NCBI GenBank assembly: GCA_963556695.1
Contig: CAUWAG010000007.1
Span: 4,030,001-4,094,000 of the forward strand
Source: Anthostomella pinea
Taxonomy: Eukaryota; Ascomycota; Sordariomycetes; Xylariales; Xylariaceae
DNA: 64,000 bases
Direction of reading: 5' to 3'
Shown: positions 10,615 through 23,222 of the stretch, piece by piece
How positions within the stretch are numbered: the stretch's first letter is position 1
Layout of the letters: the number at the start of each line of letters is the position of its first letter
Translations under genes and position numbers: made by a program
The notes under the pieces: model-generated
What the model was told of the DNA's origin: nothing
Database searches by the model: none
The model's input: only the letters and a program-made list of their open reading frames with translations

Positions 10615-13600
10615 TCATAGCGGAGGTTCAGGTCCGGGCTTGTTCGGGTACCGGCGATGGAAGTTGTTAACAACCTCCTGTGCATTCTCGAGCCAGGCAG
10701 CAGGGGACTCCGTGGGCTCGTCGTATCCTTCCCACTTAACAGTATACTTCAGGTTAGGCCTTCCTCCACGTCCTCGGCGATCCCAGCGGGAATCAAGTAT
10801 CTCCTCTACAGTCCATTCTTGCAGGCCGTTTACTTCGATGGGAGGCGGCGGTTCTTGCTGCTGTCCAGGCTGGGGGTCGGCAGAATCAGGGCGCAGCAGG
10901 TTTACATGGAAGACAGGATGTATTCTCATGGACGCAGGCAGCTTCAGGCGGTAGGCGTACGGGCTAATAGCCTTAGCTATTTCCCACGGGCCCAGGTTCT
11001 TCCAGTCAAGCTTCTTTTGGGGGCGGGCAGTCTTGATGTTCCTTGCGTCTAGCCAGACCTTCTGTCCGACGTAGAATCTGCGGGCAGGTCGGCGTTTCCG
11101 GTTGGCATACTCCTCGTGGCGGGCTTGGGCGATGCAGATCTCAGACTTCAGGTACTCGTGTACAGTGGCCATCTTCAGGGCGACCTCCTCGGCATCCTTG
11201 GCGGCAAGGCGACGTCCGGGTAGGGCAGGTTCGAATCCGAAACGGGGGTGATATCCATAATTCGCGAAGAAGGGCGTGGTCTTCAGGCTCTCGTTCAGTG
11301 CGTTATTGATCGCAAATTCGGCTAACGGTAGCCAGCGTACCCAGTCGTCTTGAAGGTATGATACGTGGCCTCGTAGGTACTGTTCCAGGAAGGAATTGGC
11401 GATCTCGGTCTGCCCATCGGTCTCGGGGTGGTAGGCGGTCGACAGCAGTGCGGTGATTCCCAGGCGTTTGGTCAGATGCTTCCAGAAATCAGATACGAAC
11501 TGGGGTCCTCGGTCGGATACAATGGTTCTAGGCAGGCCGTGCAGTTTCCAGACATACTTAACATATAGACGGGCGACTTCTTCAGAATCGCAGGTTCCCT
11601 TACAGTGGATGAAGTGCTTCATCTTGGTCAGGCGGTCGACGACTACCAGGATCGCGTCGTAGCCGTAGCTGTCGGGCAGGTGCGTGATGAAGTCCATCGA
11701 AATATCTTGCCAGGCTCTCTGGGGAATCGGGAGGGGTCTCAGGACTCCTTGACGGGCTTCTCTCGAGGCGGTAGTCCTCTTGCAGGTATGGCAATTGCGA
11801 ACCCATCGTTCGACATAAGACAACATACCAGGCCAGTAGTATTCTCGGGACAGTACTTCGTACGTACGGGCTCGACCCATGTGGCCGGCGACAGGGCTAG
11901 CGTGGTACAGGCGCAGGAGCTCGGCGTAGAGTCCTTCGTTCGCAGGGACATACAGGCGTTCGCGGTAATACAAGTGTTCTCCGGACAGTTCGCACTCGGC
12001 CAGTGATATCTTGCGGTGGCGAGACTTCTTTTCTTTCAGAGCTCGGACGATCGACTGTAGTTCTTTGTCTGTGGCGTATCCTTGGTTGAAAAGGTCCTGG
12101 ATCTGGGGAGGTAGCAGCGGTGTAGTCCTCTCGACGGGCAGTGCAGGCCGTGGTGGTTCCAAATCGGGCTGTGGTCGGTGGTCTGGAGCTCCAGGTCCAC
12201 GGAGCTGGCTGCGAGTGATTGGGTACAGCTTCAGGATCGGGTCTGCGAATCGTACTCGCTTGACGGGGCGGGCTGGTTTTGGCACGGGTTCTGGGGCAGC
12301 AGGCACTGGTTCAAGAACCTCAGGAGTCTGTGGTGGAATTGGCGGCAACTTAACGGGCTGGTCTTCCGGTTTCCTATCTATAGGTAAGAAATCGTCAAGG
12401 TTGGCTCTTTTCAGCACTACCTGACTCTGGTGCAATAGGCGTTCATCCCCCTCTTTAGGCAGGTCCTCTGACCTCCTGGTCAGAGCATCCGGCTTCGCTC
12501 CTTGCTTTCCGGGGCGGTAGACAATCTTGAAGTTAAAACGGGACAGGAATTCGGACCATCTGGCTTGGCGGCGGTTCAGTAACTTTGTCGTCGTGAAATA
12601 CTCTAGGTTCCGGTGGTCAGTAATAACCTTAATCGGGGAACTTGTCCCCTCCAGCTCGGGTCTCCATTCTTCGAAGCAGCGGATAATCGCCAGCAGTTCC
12701 TTGTCGTAAATTTCGTAATTACACTCTGTCGTCGAGTGTTTTTTCGAAAAGAAAGCTACTGGCCTTAGGATTCCATCGTCCCCATACTGGGACAACACTC
12801 CGGCGGACACGTAATCAGACGCGTCGGTCTCCAGGATGATATCTTTTCCCCAATCAAACGGGGCCAGGACAGGCGCTGTCGTAAAAGCTTGCTTCAGGCG
12901 GTCAAAGGCAGTCTGGCAGGCCGGGTTCCAGTGGAAACGCATTCCTTTTCTCGTCAGGGCTACCATAGGGGCGATGATCTTCGAGAAATCCTTCACGAAG
13001 CGTCGGTAAAAGTTACTGAATCCGATAAACGCTTGGACGTCTGTCAGGCAGGACGGGGTTTGCCAGTTCTGAATGGTCTCGATCTTCTTCGGGTCCATGC
13101 AAATCCCATTCTTCCCGACAATTACACCCAAGAAGGTGGTCTCATCCTTGAAGAATTCGCACTTCTGGATCTTGGCATACAGGCCGGCTTGTCTCAGGGA
13201 CTCTAATACCTTGCGGACGTGGTTCAGGTGCTCTTCTCGAGTACGGCTGTAGATCAGGATATCGTCTAGATAGGCAGTGCAAAATACATCTAGGTACTCT
13301 CGCAAGGTGTCGTTCATGAACCTTTGGAAGGTTGCGGGGGCCCCAGTCAGTCCAAAGGGCATCACCAGGGACTCGTACAAGCCAAAGCGGGTACGGAACG
13401 CGGTCAGGTACTCTTGTCCTTTCTTCATGCGGATATTATTGAAAGCAGACACGATATCGATCTTCGTGAAGTACTTCATTCCCTTCAGGTTGTTCAGCGA
13501 TTCCTTGGTCAAAGGCAGCGGATATCGGTCCTTAACAGAGATGTTGTTCAGTCCTCGGTAGTCGACGCAGAAACGGAGGCTTCCATCAGCCTTTTTTACG

Positions 13601-13740
13601 AACAGGACTGGGGAGGCGGCAGGCGACGAGCTGGGACGGACGAACCCCTTGCGCAGGTTCTCTTCCAGCCATTTCTTCAGTGCGATCAGCTCGTTGCGGG
13701 ACATTGGGTACAGTGGTCCAAATGGGGGCGTCTTGCCATC
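10615..13740 (-). CDS. pol: RT-RNase H-integrase-chromodomain polyprotein of E2 (intact)
   Basis: An uninterrupted frame with 1029 codons from the first Met at 13704, in phase with the protease frame upstream across one TAG (13741-13743). Domains in order: RT with YLDDILIYS; RNase H ([12 protein letters not shown]); a proline-rich linker; integrase zinc finger ([10 protein letters not shown] ... CHTC) and D,D,E core ([21 protein letters not shown]); C-terminal chromodomain ([18 protein letters not shown]). In this family the chromodomain binds modified histone H3 and steers integration to heterochromatin, which fits the AT-rich surroundings. One C-to-T difference from E1 changes Arg to Cys (GICMDPKK). 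It appears enzymatically complete. Confidence 0.92.
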   Translation of the reverse strand, partial: DGKTPPFGPLYPMSRNELIALKKWLEENLRKGFVRPSSSPAASPVLFVKKADGSLRFCVDYRGLNNISVKDRYPLPLTKESLNNLKGMKYFTKIDIVSAFNNIRMKKGQEYLTAFRTRFGLYESLVMPFGLTGAPATFQRFMNDTLREYLDVFCTAYLDDILIYSRTREEHLNHVRKVLESLRQAGLYAKIQKCEFFKDETTFLGVIVGKNGICMDPKKIETIQNWQTPSCLTDVQAFIGFSNFYRRFVKDFSKIIAPMVALTRKGMRFHWNPACQTAFDRLKQAFTTAPVLAPFDWGKDIILETDASDYVSAGVLSQYGDDGILRPVAFFSKKHSTTECNYEIYDKELLAIIRCFEEWRPELEGTSSPIKVITDHRNLEYFTTTKLLNRRQARWSEFLSRFNFKIVYRPGKQGAKPDALTRRSEDLPKEGDERLLHQSQVVLKRANLDDFLPIDRKPEDQPVKLPPIPPQTPEVLEPVPAAPEPVPKPARPVKRVRFADPILKLYPITRSQLRGPGAPDHRPQPDLEPPRPALPVERTTPLLPPQIQDLFNQGYATDKELQSIVRALKEKKSRHRKISLAECELSGEHLYYRERLYVPANEGLYAELLRLYHASPVAGHMGRARTYEVLSREYYWPGMLSYVERWVRNCHTCKRTTASREARQGVLRPLPIPQRAWQDISMDFITHLPDSYGYDAILVVVDRLTKMKHFIHCKGTCDSEEVARLYVKYVWKLHGLPRTIVSDRGPQFVSDFWKHLTKRLGITALLSTAYHPETDGQTEIANSFLEQYLRGHVSYLQDDWVRWLPLAEFAINNALNESLKTTPFFANYGYHPRFGFEPALPGRRLAAKDAEEVALKMATVHEYLKSEICIAQARHEEYANRKRRPARRFYVGQKVWLDARNIKTARPQKKLDWKNLGPWEIAKAISPYAYRLKLPASMRIHPVFHVNLLRPDSADPQPGQQQEPPPPIEVNGLQEWTVEEILDSRWDRRGRGGRPNLKYTVKWEGYDEPTESPAAWLENAQEVVNNFHRRYPNKPGPEPPL

Positions 13741-14448
13741 CTACAGGCGGATATCGTGATCATAATCCCGGTGCGGGGGGAGTCTTTCGGCTTCCTTGGG
13801 TGAAAAGATGTCGGCATAATCTTTTAGTTCCTCGGGCAGCAGGTCTCGGGGCTCCGGCGGGCTGGCATTCTGCAGGTACCGGTCGATATCATTGATCGTA
13901 ACAGTAAAAAGCTGGCAGTTCTTTCGGCTGTACATCGTACAGGCTCTTAACGATACTCGGGCAATATCTAGATGCTGCAGCTCAGCCGGTCGGGGAGGCA
14001 AGTTGTGCGGTCGGGCCTTGGCAGGGACGTCATGCAATGCTCGGATCTTCGTCGGGCGGGCGGGAGTATTGCAGTGTTTCCGGCAGTATTCACTGTCAAA
14101 AGTAAAGGTATGGCAGGCGAATCCGATCTTCGGGTCGTGCTTCTTTAGCCAGGGCATTCCCAGAATAACGGGGTAATGGGCCAGTTGGGTCACGAAGAGC
14201 TTGATCTCTTCGCAATGGTCTTCAGTTCTCAGTCGGGTCTCGATATAGTGGGTGATCATTCCACTCTCGGCGTTTCTTCCATCGAACACTTCTAATCCGA
14301 ATGGTCTCTTTAGTTTCCTCAGGGGTAGCTCGTGGCTCGCGGCCCAGCTCTGGTCTATGAAGCCTTTTCCTTCGGCTCCGGTATCGGTCATGGCGTAAGT
14401 CGGGAGCGCCTTGCTTCCTAATTCCAGGGTAACAGGTAGAATCATCAA
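13741..14448 (-). CDS. Aspartic protease domain of chromovirus E2
   Basis: Same protease as in E1, with the [11 protein letters not shown] active site and ILGMPWL. It is -1 relative to Gag and separated from RT by one in-frame TAG. No difference from E1 was noticed. 14448 is the first Met; the open frame extends upstream to near the Gag stop. Confidence 0.85.
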   Translation of the reverse strand: MMILPVTLELGSKALPTYAMTDTGAEGKGFIDQSWAASHELPLRKLKRPFGLEVFDGRNAESGMITHYIETRLRTEDHCEEIKLFVTQLAHYPVILGMPWLKKHDPKIGFACHTFTFDSEYCRKHCNTPARPTKIRALHDVPAKARPHNLPPRPAELQHLDIARVSLRACTMYSRKNCQLFTVTINDIDRYLQNASPPEPRDLLPEELKDYADIFSPKEAERLPPHRDYDHDIRL

Positions 14449-14564
14449 ATGGGACCTCTGATCCGTTTCTTCTTGGACAGAGACTCCCTTGGCGGCGGCA
14501 GCAGATAGTCGGACGGTGGCAGCGGTTCTCGGGCGGCGCTCTTTCTTGGGAGCCTGGGTGCGAC

Positions 14565-15941
14565 TTAACCCAGACTCGCTCCATTTGTCGAGCTCGGTGG
14601 GCTGGGAGGCGGGCTGACAGATCGGACAGGATCAGGGCTATCGAAACGGTGGACATAGCTGGCACGGAATTGACGAAGTTGGGACGAGGGGCGAGTATCA
14701 GGTTCGGGGCAGGCAGCGACGCGATGACCCTCTGAACCGCAGCGGAAGCATTCTCCGCGCTCTTTCCTTCCACCGGGGGCGAATCTTTTCTGGGAGCTCA
14801 AGTCCATAGGCTCTCCTCCGTTGGCGACGGGCGAAGCAGGTCGGGGCGCTCTCCATTCTCTCTTGGGCTGGTCCGGGCTCGGGTTCGGGCTCGCGGCAGC
14901 GGGCTGGCGGGGGACAACGGCGGCGGCATAACTGGCAGGGGTTCTGGCAGGAGTGACGATACGGTTCCGGGAGACTTGCTGTTGGTGTTGGCGGAAGCGG
15001 TTATCCAGAGCTTGCAGATGGTTGGCGTAGTCTCTGTATTTCCGGGACGGGGTCGGGCTGTGTAGGAGCATATCCTGAAGTTCGCGAGATATGCCTTGGA
15101 ACAACAATGGGGTCAGGGCGTCCTCGGGCATCTCTCCTTCCAGGGCCAGGCGTTGAAATTCGGAAAAGAAGGTGCTAAAATCCAGGTTCCTCTGCTTCAG
15201 CTGGTATAGTTTATTCTGGGCATTCTGAATACGGTCGGGGTCTCCAAAGGCGTTCTCCAGGTAGGCAAGCATTTCCGGGTAATCGAGGAACTCGGGAACT
15301 CCGTAGCGGGTCTTCGGCAGGATCAATTCGTAGGCTTTCCCGGTCAGACGTCCAGCAACATAGGTCAGGCGGGCAGCAGCGGTCGGGAATCGGTCAGCGT
15401 TGGCGGTCATCTTGCCATAGGTCTGTTGCGTGAACCGGCGAAGGTCGCTTCGAGAGCCATCGAATTCTTTTGGGTCAGGGATCTTCTCACTGAGATGGGA
15501 AGATCCGGAACAGACGGGCGGAACAAGCGTAGTCGGTATTGGTACAGAATCCGCAGGCTGTTCAGCCGGGGGACTTGGGATAGCGGCAGGGACGGGTCGG
15601 GGAGTGTGGACAGCGGGCGTGGCGGCGTCGAGCAGGCGGAGTTTCTCAACCTCCAGATGGGTAATCTCCTTCTGGAGCAGGGCAGTATCTTCTCGGTGCT
15701 GTTGCTTTTGGTATTCGATAATTCCCTCTTGCTTGGCGATGGTCGATCGGAGGGACTGGAGGGAGTTATCGTGGTCAGAGTCGGCGAGGCGGGAGAAATC
15801 GTTCTCTTCCTTCAAGGCGGCAGCGTAGCCATTGATATGGCGCAAGTATAACAGCCAGTCGGACGGGTTGTTGGTAACGTGGGCAACGAGCTCTTCTGGA
15901 GAGTCCGCTCCCGAAGGCGGTTCAGGCCGCTCCTGGGACAT
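14565..15941 (-). CDS. gag: Gag polyprotein of chromovirus E2
   Basis: Gag with the start ATG at 15941, an N-terminal coiled-coil-like region, a retrotransposon-gag core and one CCHC knuckle ([14 protein letters not shown]). It ends at the same TAA as E1 Gag. The Pro at IPSPPAEQ (Leu in E1) is one of the rare differences between copies. Confidence 0.9.
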   Translation of the reverse strand: MSQERPEPPSGADSPEELVAHVTNNPSDWLLYLRHINGYAAALKEENDFSRLADSDHDNSLQSLRSTIAKQEGIIEYQKQQHREDTALLQKEITHLEVEKLRLLDAATPAVHTPRPVPAAIPSPPAEQPADSVPIPTTLVPPVCSGSSHLSEKIPDPKEFDGSRSDLRRFTQQTYGKMTANADRFPTAAARLTYVAGRLTGKAYELILPKTRYGVPEFLDYPEMLAYLENAFGDPDRIQNAQNKLYQLKQRNLDFSTFFSEFQRLALEGEMPEDALTPLLFQGISRELQDMLLHSPTPSRKYRDYANHLQALDNRFRQHQQQVSRNRIVTPARTPASYAAAVVPRQPAAASPNPSPDQPKREWRAPRPASPVANGGEPMDLSSQKRFAPGGRKERGECFRCGSEGHRVAACPEPDTRPSSQLRQFRASYVHRFDSPDPVRSVSPPPSPPSSTNGASLG

Positions 15942-15983
15942 TCTTGCAGTAGATACGGCGCCTATAGGATAGGAGCTACGTAA

Positions 15984-16226
15984 TGTCACGGGCTCCGGTA
16001 CGGGCAGTATAAGTGATCGTATGACAGTTTATTCTCTACGGTTCTGGCAGGGTTACGGGTAACTCTATTGACAGGACGTAGCTCGAAGAGCTACAATTCA
16101 GGTTCGGGCGGGGACAGTGAAGATATTGTCAGTTCTCAGGTCCATATCGGTCCACCCGGGCCGCCCACAGCTGGCGCCCGGGGTCCCTCCACTTCCTGCC
16201 CATAGGCAGGGTCCAGCGCCGTGACA
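15984..16226 (-). repeat. 5' LTR of chromovirus E2
   Basis: 243-bp LTR. It carries T at the site that is C in this element's 3' LTR, the same within-element mismatch as E1. Confidence 0.95.
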
Positions 16227-16360
16227 CCTCTGAAGAAAAGGAATCCGATTGATTGAATTGAACTGAATGCGTTGTGGTGAAGTTATTTGACATGGCAGTT
16301 GGAGAGTTCATGACGAGTGCCAACTCGCTTGTAATGTCAACTCGCTTGTCAGCTACGTTA
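16227..16360 (-). mobile_element. 3' terminal piece of pogo copy B, cut off by E2
   Basis: This continues the 3' end of copy B. Joined through the AGAGG pentamer to 7347 onwards it is collinear with the uninterrupted 3' region of copy A (461-600). The terminal inverted repeat is at 16306-16360, ending GTCAGCTACGT followed by the TA target. Orientation is that of the copy's main part in the present arrangement; before the inversion copy B lay on the other strand. Confidence 0.85.
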
Positions 16361-19289
16361 TATGATATTATAAGCTTAGATGTTTTATTATTTAATTCGA
16401 AGATTCATTCGTTATTCGCTTTTTTATTTATAAGCTTCGTACTTTATGTTGAATTTGAGAGAATAAACATCGTTAAAAATTTTAATGTTATCTTTTTATT
16501 ATGAAATGATTTTATTAATATTAAATATTTGAACCTAATGTATACGTCTTAAACTATATCTTATAAAGTAATCAGTATAAACTTTAAATTTGACTTTTAT
16601 AATTTATTAAGCATGCTTTTTCTATAAACATTCTTATCTTTTTTAGAAATATATATATTATAATATATGAAACTATCTAATGTTTTTTTATATAAATTAA
16701 TTATGAAAACGCTTTTATAGCGATATTTGTTTTGATTTTATTTAAAAAGAGAATTAAAAAGTACTAATTATATGAAAGAACTTTTGGTTATATATCGTGT
16801 AATAATTTGGTTTCTATTATTTAAACTTTTTATATAATAATACGTGTTTATTCATCGGTTTATTGGTTTTAGGCTTAAATATAAACAGCAAAAAGTTTTC
16901 AAATTTCTTTTTTCATAATAATATGATGATAACAATGATAATAAACTTTGTTAGTCATTTTAATAGATTTGTTTTGAGCTTATATTTCTAACTTATTAAA
17001 TAAAGTTTTTTAAGTTTTGCAAGTTCTTTATCTAATTCTTTCAAAGTTCATAATATTTATAATATTGTATATTACGGTTATTATTTTTGACGACGTTTTA
17101 TACGTTTTAAAACTTTCAATTAACTAGTGTTAATATAACAATATGCTTTTATAACTTTGAAACTTAGTTTTTTTATAATATAATAATTTATATACTTTCA
17201 AGAACTATTATTGCTATATTTATATAATGAAAAACTTTTAAAAATATATATATACTCTAACCAGAATTAATATGAAGATACAAATTCATTACGAATTCAT
17301 TCAAAATGTTATTATTAAGTGAATTTTTTTTTTAAAACTTAAATTTTTTCTTACGTAATTGTTTTTTAAAAATATTGAAAAAAAGTTTTATATCATTAAA
17401 AATATGAATATTTAAAAACATATCAATATTTAATCTTTTAATGTTTTGGAGACTTAAGATATAATTTAAAAAATTTATTTCTTTGTTATTTCTTTTTTAA
17501 ACTACGTTGTAAAAAAGAAATTCAAAGTTTAATTTATGCAATAAGTTGTAAAGTTTTTTTTCCTACAATATTTATACTTTTTATATATATTTTGCAATAA
17601 AATTTCATTATTATTGATTATTATAGATTAATTATTCAAACCCTTTTTGAATATCTTAAAGAAATTAAGATGTTTTAATATAAATGGTTTTAACTTTTTA
17701 TTAAAAAATCCTCAAAATAAAGAGTTCTATGTTGAATAACAAATTTATTCGTATATATTATTAATTATTATTTTAAGAATATAAAGGCGTTTTATTTCTT
17801 TTTTTCCCTTAGTTTTTTAAAAATATTAAATACTCTTAATTAGTTAATAAACTTTTGATAACTTTTATTTCTTTATAAGTTTTTTAAGCTGTGGTCTAAG
17901 CTTTAAGTTACATATTACATACTTATAAATTAACCAAATTGCAACTTTAGTTGCTATAATCATGATATTCTTTAAATAAATAAGATATTATTAATAATAT
18001 ATTAATTTATAAATCTTATGAAATTTGTTCTAAGAACTTTTCATAGAATTAATAAAATACTACTAATTTTAAAATTAATTTTTAAGGTACTAAAATATCT
18101 TTGTAGTTATTAACTTTTTATGTAAATATTTAAGTTTAAAAATACTTATTAATTCTTTAAGTAATTAAAGATATTTATAAAGCTAACCTCGTATTTATAA
18201 AAAATAAAAGTGTGTATTACTTTAAAATATTAGTTATAATATTTTTAATGTTTAATAAAATTTAGTATTCATTATAAATTTTTTAATTAATAAAAAACTC
18301 AAAAATCGTTTTATTTATTTACTAATCTTTTTATAAAAATTAAACTTCATTATATTTATCTAGTAATTTAAATGAAAGTAAATAGATAATCGCATAAAGA
18401 TTAATACGCTAAAAAGATTTTTTAAAAAATCAATATGGGGTTTAAAATTTATATTTATATATCTTTAGTCTTTTTTTTACTTCTTATACGTTCTATTATT
18501 ATTAATTATTAAAATCTAAATTAACGTAATTATTGATTTTCTACTAGCAACCATTCAAAGCTTAAAGCGTTAAGAATATTAAAAAAGTTTAAAGATTTAA
18601 AATCTAAATCGATGTTGGATCCATGCGATTCCAGACTGCAAACCATCTATACCAGGACCCACATATATGATTAGATAAGATAAGATAGTGGATTGAGAGG
18701 GCACTTGGCCAAACCTTCGAGTCCAGCTAGATTCCTCTCAATCCAACCATCAGCAACATCATGACCTTGACCACATACTCGAGTATTATGATTGATCGTT
18801 CAAGCCTGTTCCAACAATCGATATATTTTAATATAAAAAACACCAATATTAATAAAATTTTTATATCCAAAACCTCAAAATTTTATATCATAAAAGGTTT
18901 TTTCTTTCTTAACTTTTTATAGTTATTTTAATTTTATATGTTCCGTTATTTATTATATCTTCCGCTGAAATATAAATCTATACTAATGATAAATCGCTCG
19001 TTTTATTTAAAGATAATCATAAAATAACTATTAGTTAGAGAAGCATCTTATAATTTAAGCTCATAATTCTTAAATAATGTTACTAGCGTTTATATAATTA
19101 AAGACATCATAATTAACAATTTTAACTAAATCATCATTAAATAAAGAATATGTTATAAAATATTATAGCTCTTTAAAATGCCCTAAAAGCCTTATTAATA
19201 CACCGCCACCCCTTTAAAAGTAATTATAGCTTGCGTGCTATTTAATAATATATGTACAAAAAATAAACCCCGATATATGTCACAGCGAG
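16361..19289. repeat. Long AT-rich RIP-like region
   Basis: About 2.9 kb of very AT-rich sequence without credible genes. A short island of balanced composition (about 18613-18825, with GATCCATGCGATTCCAGAC near its start) survives in it; I could not assign it to an element family. The whole looks like ancient repeats degraded by RIP. Confidence 0.75.
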
Positions 19290-22200
19290 CGTATTGAGGA
19301 GCTGGGACATGGCCGGCAGCAAGCAGCTATTACTCTATTGTATGGCATAAGCAAAATCAAGACAGGGCAGCAGTTGAGACCAGTCATCCTGAAAGTGGCT
19401 TATAAAGGGTCGGAGCTTGGTCTGGAGGAACTGGTTAATGATCTCTGTCTGACCATCCGTCTGAGGGTGCTCTGCAGTAGAGCGGCGTAGGTCCATCCCT
19501 TTGAGCTTGGCTAGTTCATCTAAAAAGGCAGCAATGAACTGGGGACCACGGTCTGAAGTCACAGTCTCAGGGGTGCCATAGACCCTCTAAGGTGCATTGA
19601 AGTATAAGGTGGCAAGGTCCTTGGCTGTACATGTCTTATATGTCGGAATAGACCACGGGCGTTTACGTTGTCGGTCTATCACCACATAGATCGTGTCATA
19701 GCCTAGCTTGTCTTTTGGCATAGTCTTGAAGTCCATAGAGACATGTTGCCAAGGACGATCTGGTATAGGCAGGGGTTGTAGCAAGCCGGCTGGCTTGAGA
19801 TGGGAGTTGCGACCTCTGCCAAATTCTTAATAATAAACGCAATAACGGTCTATAAAAGCACCCATACCTGGCCAGGAGTAATGCTCTGCTACTAAGGCAT
19901 GCATCTTGTTCCGACCAGGGTGTGCACGGGAAGGTAGTCTGTGAATCTCATCACAAAGTCGTGTGTGTAGGTGCCCCTCATCAGGCACCACGAGGCGTCC
20001 CTCTTTCAGCAACAAGCCATCAACAAGACTGTAACCCTGCTGACTGTGTTTAGCTCTTTTATGTTCAAGAAGCAAGGTCTCTGAAGAGCGGTTGGCTGTC
20101 AAGATGGCATTAATAAGTTGAACACCCTCTAGAGAACCGTCAGGGTCCTGGTTGTTGGCTTCCAAGGTGGCCATAATGGCACATACCAGGTTGTCTTCTG
20201 GACTAGATGACGAGTCGGTCACAGGCAGGTCAACGGGTCCATTGAACCTTTCAACAGGTAGGAGGATCTGGCGGCGACTTTTATCCTTGATGACCTTCTG
20301 TGTAGCCAGATCTACAGCTTTCCGTGATAGAGTATCAGTTATCAGGTTCTCTCTACCTGGACGGTAAGAGATGGTGAAGTCCAGGCCCGAGATATCCTCA
20401 CTCCAGGCTGCTTGTCAGGAATTGAGCTGTCGCTTAGTGACGAAGTACTGAAGTGCCTGATGATCTGTGAAAACAGGAAGGGGATACTGAAGGGCAGTGA
20501 GCATGTAGTTCCATTCTCGCATGGCATAGACAATTGCCAGTAGTTCCTTGTCATGGATGGGATAGTTGCACTCTGTTGCATTCATAGTTCGCGATAGATA
20601 GGCCACTGGATGCCAGTTGTCTTGCTCATCCTGTTGGGAGAGGGCTGTTGAGACTATACCATCTGAAGCGTCTGTTTCTAGCTTGGTAAGAGCTGCTTCC
20701 TTGAAATGTGAGAGCAAGGGAGCTGAGCATAAGGCATCCTTTAGGTTGTCAAAGGCTCTCTGCTGTTCTTTGGTCCATAGGTACTTAATTGCCACAGTAA
20801 GACAGTAAAGAGGTTTAATTATCCTGCTAAAACTATCTATGAATTGCCAGTAAAAGTTACAGAATCCCAAGAAAGACTGTAATTCTTTAACAGTCCTAGG
20901 CTCTTCTCAGTCCCTCACGGCGGCAATCTTGGCTTGATCAATTGATATGCCACTGGTTGATATTATATATCCCAGGAATTTTGTTAATATGACAGCAAAC
21001 TCGCTCTTCTTGATGTCAGCCTGGAGGCCAGCTTTACGGAGCTTCTGGAAAACTTTGCAGACATGGTCCCAGTGTTCCAATAGGTCTGCAGAAAAGATCA
21101 AGATATCGTCCACATAGGCTGTACAGAACTCATCCAGATATGGGAACAAGGCCTTGTTGATATACCGCTGAAAGGTATTTGGGCCGTTACAAAGTCCAAA
21201 AGGGAACACCTTGTACTTGTACTGGCCAAAGCGCGTACGGAAGGTCGTGAGATCCTCAGAGGCTGGATCCATGCGGATTCAGTGGAAAGCCGCCCTGATA
21301 TCCAGCTTGGTGAACAGTTTAGCGCAAGATAGACGTTCTAAAATTTCGCTGATTAGTGGCAGCGGGTAGCGGTCCTTTTTTGACTGAGCATTGAGCTCGC
21401 GGTAGTCGACACAGAAATGCAAGCCTCTATTCGGCTTTTTGGTAAAGAGAACAGGTAACCCATACTCTGTTCCAATAGGAACAATCCATTCCTTGTGTAA
21501 GTGTTCCGTCAGATATTGTTTGAGGGCAATAAGGTGGTCGGCCTTCATGCTGTATAAGGGGTGCAGGCGAAGAGTTTTGACCCCTGACTTAAGCTCGATC
21601 TTGTGGTTAATATCCTTGCAGAAAGGGGGTAGCTCGTTGCTTTCTGTCTTAGAAAATATATCCATAAAATCTTGTGCCTCTGGGGGAAGCCTGCTGCGTA
21701 ACAGGTACTGAGTCTCTGAGTCCTCTTTATCAATAGAGTAATTAATGGCTTGATCAAGCTCATATACCGAAAAGGAGAACATATTTTCGTAGCTGTGTCG
21801 TTAATATTGCCCCTTCTAACGGTGACTAGCCCACCTAAAGAAGGTACTTCTTGAGACTAGGTGTATATCCGTGTCCAGAGCGTTCACTATTGCGTATTTG
21901 CTAACCTTGGGATGAACAGCCTGGTGTGGGGAAGTCTTTTGCAAGGATGCCGGGCGGTCCCGTCCGGCTAGCTGGTCTTTCATAGCCTGTAAGAACTGAT
22001 GATGGTCTCTTGCCAATGTAGCCAGCACTTGGGGGCGACGTAGTATCTTCTGCGGGCGTTTCTTTTGGTCTTCCCACTGTGAATCCCTATGGAGCATGTC
22101 CTGCTGGGCCTGAGGATTGATAGCCCGTTGCCTTAACCAATGGCGAGCTGGGTTAGTGATGTCGGTCTTCCAGTTGGTAAGGAAAGGTAGTTCTGGTAAG

Positions 22201-23060
22201 AAATATAGGCGGTTCCGCTGGCAGTCTGGTAAGAGGTTGTAAACAGCCAAAAACCGCTTGCTAATAAAAAGGTCAAAGTTCTTGCTAGGTCCAAACTCCG
22301 TTTCTAGGATAGGGGCTTTCCGGAAGGTTCTTCCCTGAATCTAGAAATTTGCTGCAACTGCTGTGTTGATAATCTGTGAATGTCCCTTGCCAAAGCCATT
22401 CAGGGTGGCGGGCTCATCAAAATGTCTTTGAGGGAGTTCCCATCGTTGAGCCAAGGGGCTCATGATTGAACGGCTGCCTAAAAGATAAACCTCTGCTCCG
22501 GTATTAATCAAAACTTTCACACGCACTGCAATTCCATTCCATCGGATGGTTGCAGTCATCACAAAGGTACTGCCGCCAATCAAGCCAGAGAGGTCTGATC
22601 GAAGTGATGGAATTTCAAGGGAGTGGTGAGCTAATTGATTAATAGTACATTGGAGGCCTAGGTGGGAGACTTTCCTTAGGCCTTTGAGTTTTCTGACTTG
22701 TTGTCAGAAGTAACATCCTGGGTCAGACCAGAAGAGGCCTCATTGTCTTCTTCCAGAAAATGTACATGAGGAGTTCTTTCGTTTGGACATTTAGGAGCGA
22801 TATGGCCCTCTTTGCCACACAAGTAGCATATAATGCTTTCTGCCTTGTGGGGTATGCGTGATCGGTCAATGTGCTTCCTGTCAGGGGCTGCAGAGAGACG
22901 GAGAGTCTTCTGATCAGGTGATGCTCTTGCTGGTTGGAAGGTAGTGACAATCGCTTGGTTGGACAAAGCTTGTGTTGGTAGGCTTCTGATGAACTGCTGG
23001 GGTCCAGGTGCCACAGTGATGGTATGGCGAGAGGATCTCTTCTTCTATAGTATTCCAACT
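19290..23060 (-). mobile_element. Degenerate Ty3/gypsy element, no LTRs found
   Basis: A pol relic unrelated in detail to E1/E2. On the minus strand in order: gag zinc knuckle (CYLCGKEGHIAPKC, about 22800); protease with the active-site Asp changed (NTGAEVYLLGS, about 22500); RT (FCVDYRELNAQSKKDRYPLP about 21400, YVDDILIFS about 21110); RNase H (ETDASDGIVSTALSQ about 20670); integrase finger (HPGRNKMHAL about 19920) and core (SDRGPQF, TDGQTEI, about 19450-19560). Many stops and frame breaks interrupt it. Both ends dissolve into AT-rich DNA, and the integrase frame ends just after FAYAIQ near 19330. It is dead and much older than E1/E2. Confidence 0.9.
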
Positions 23061-23222
23061 AGTAGGTGCATTTAAAATATATGTATATAAGAAAAACCGC
23101 ATTACCGTAATGTATTTTTTTTCGCTTAAAAATGCTTTTTTTTTTACGTTGCCGTTATTAGATTTATTTAAAGTAATAATTATACGCTCTGCACGCTGTT
23201 ATAGCGTTATAGTTATGCTGCG

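Larger units (their letters stand above)
10306..16226 (-). mobile_element. Ty3/gypsy chromovirus LTR retrotransposon, copy E2
   Basis: A full-length 5921-bp copy in inverted orientation to E1 and almost identical to it. LTRs are at 10306-10548 (3' LTR) and 15984-16226 (5' LTR). The long RT-integrase-chromodomain frame is intact, so this is the better preserved copy. The few differences from E1 that I could find are all C/T or G/A transitions. The left flank is GATTC and the right flank CCTCT, again not matching each other but matching the reverse complements of the E1 flanks. Confidence 0.95.
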
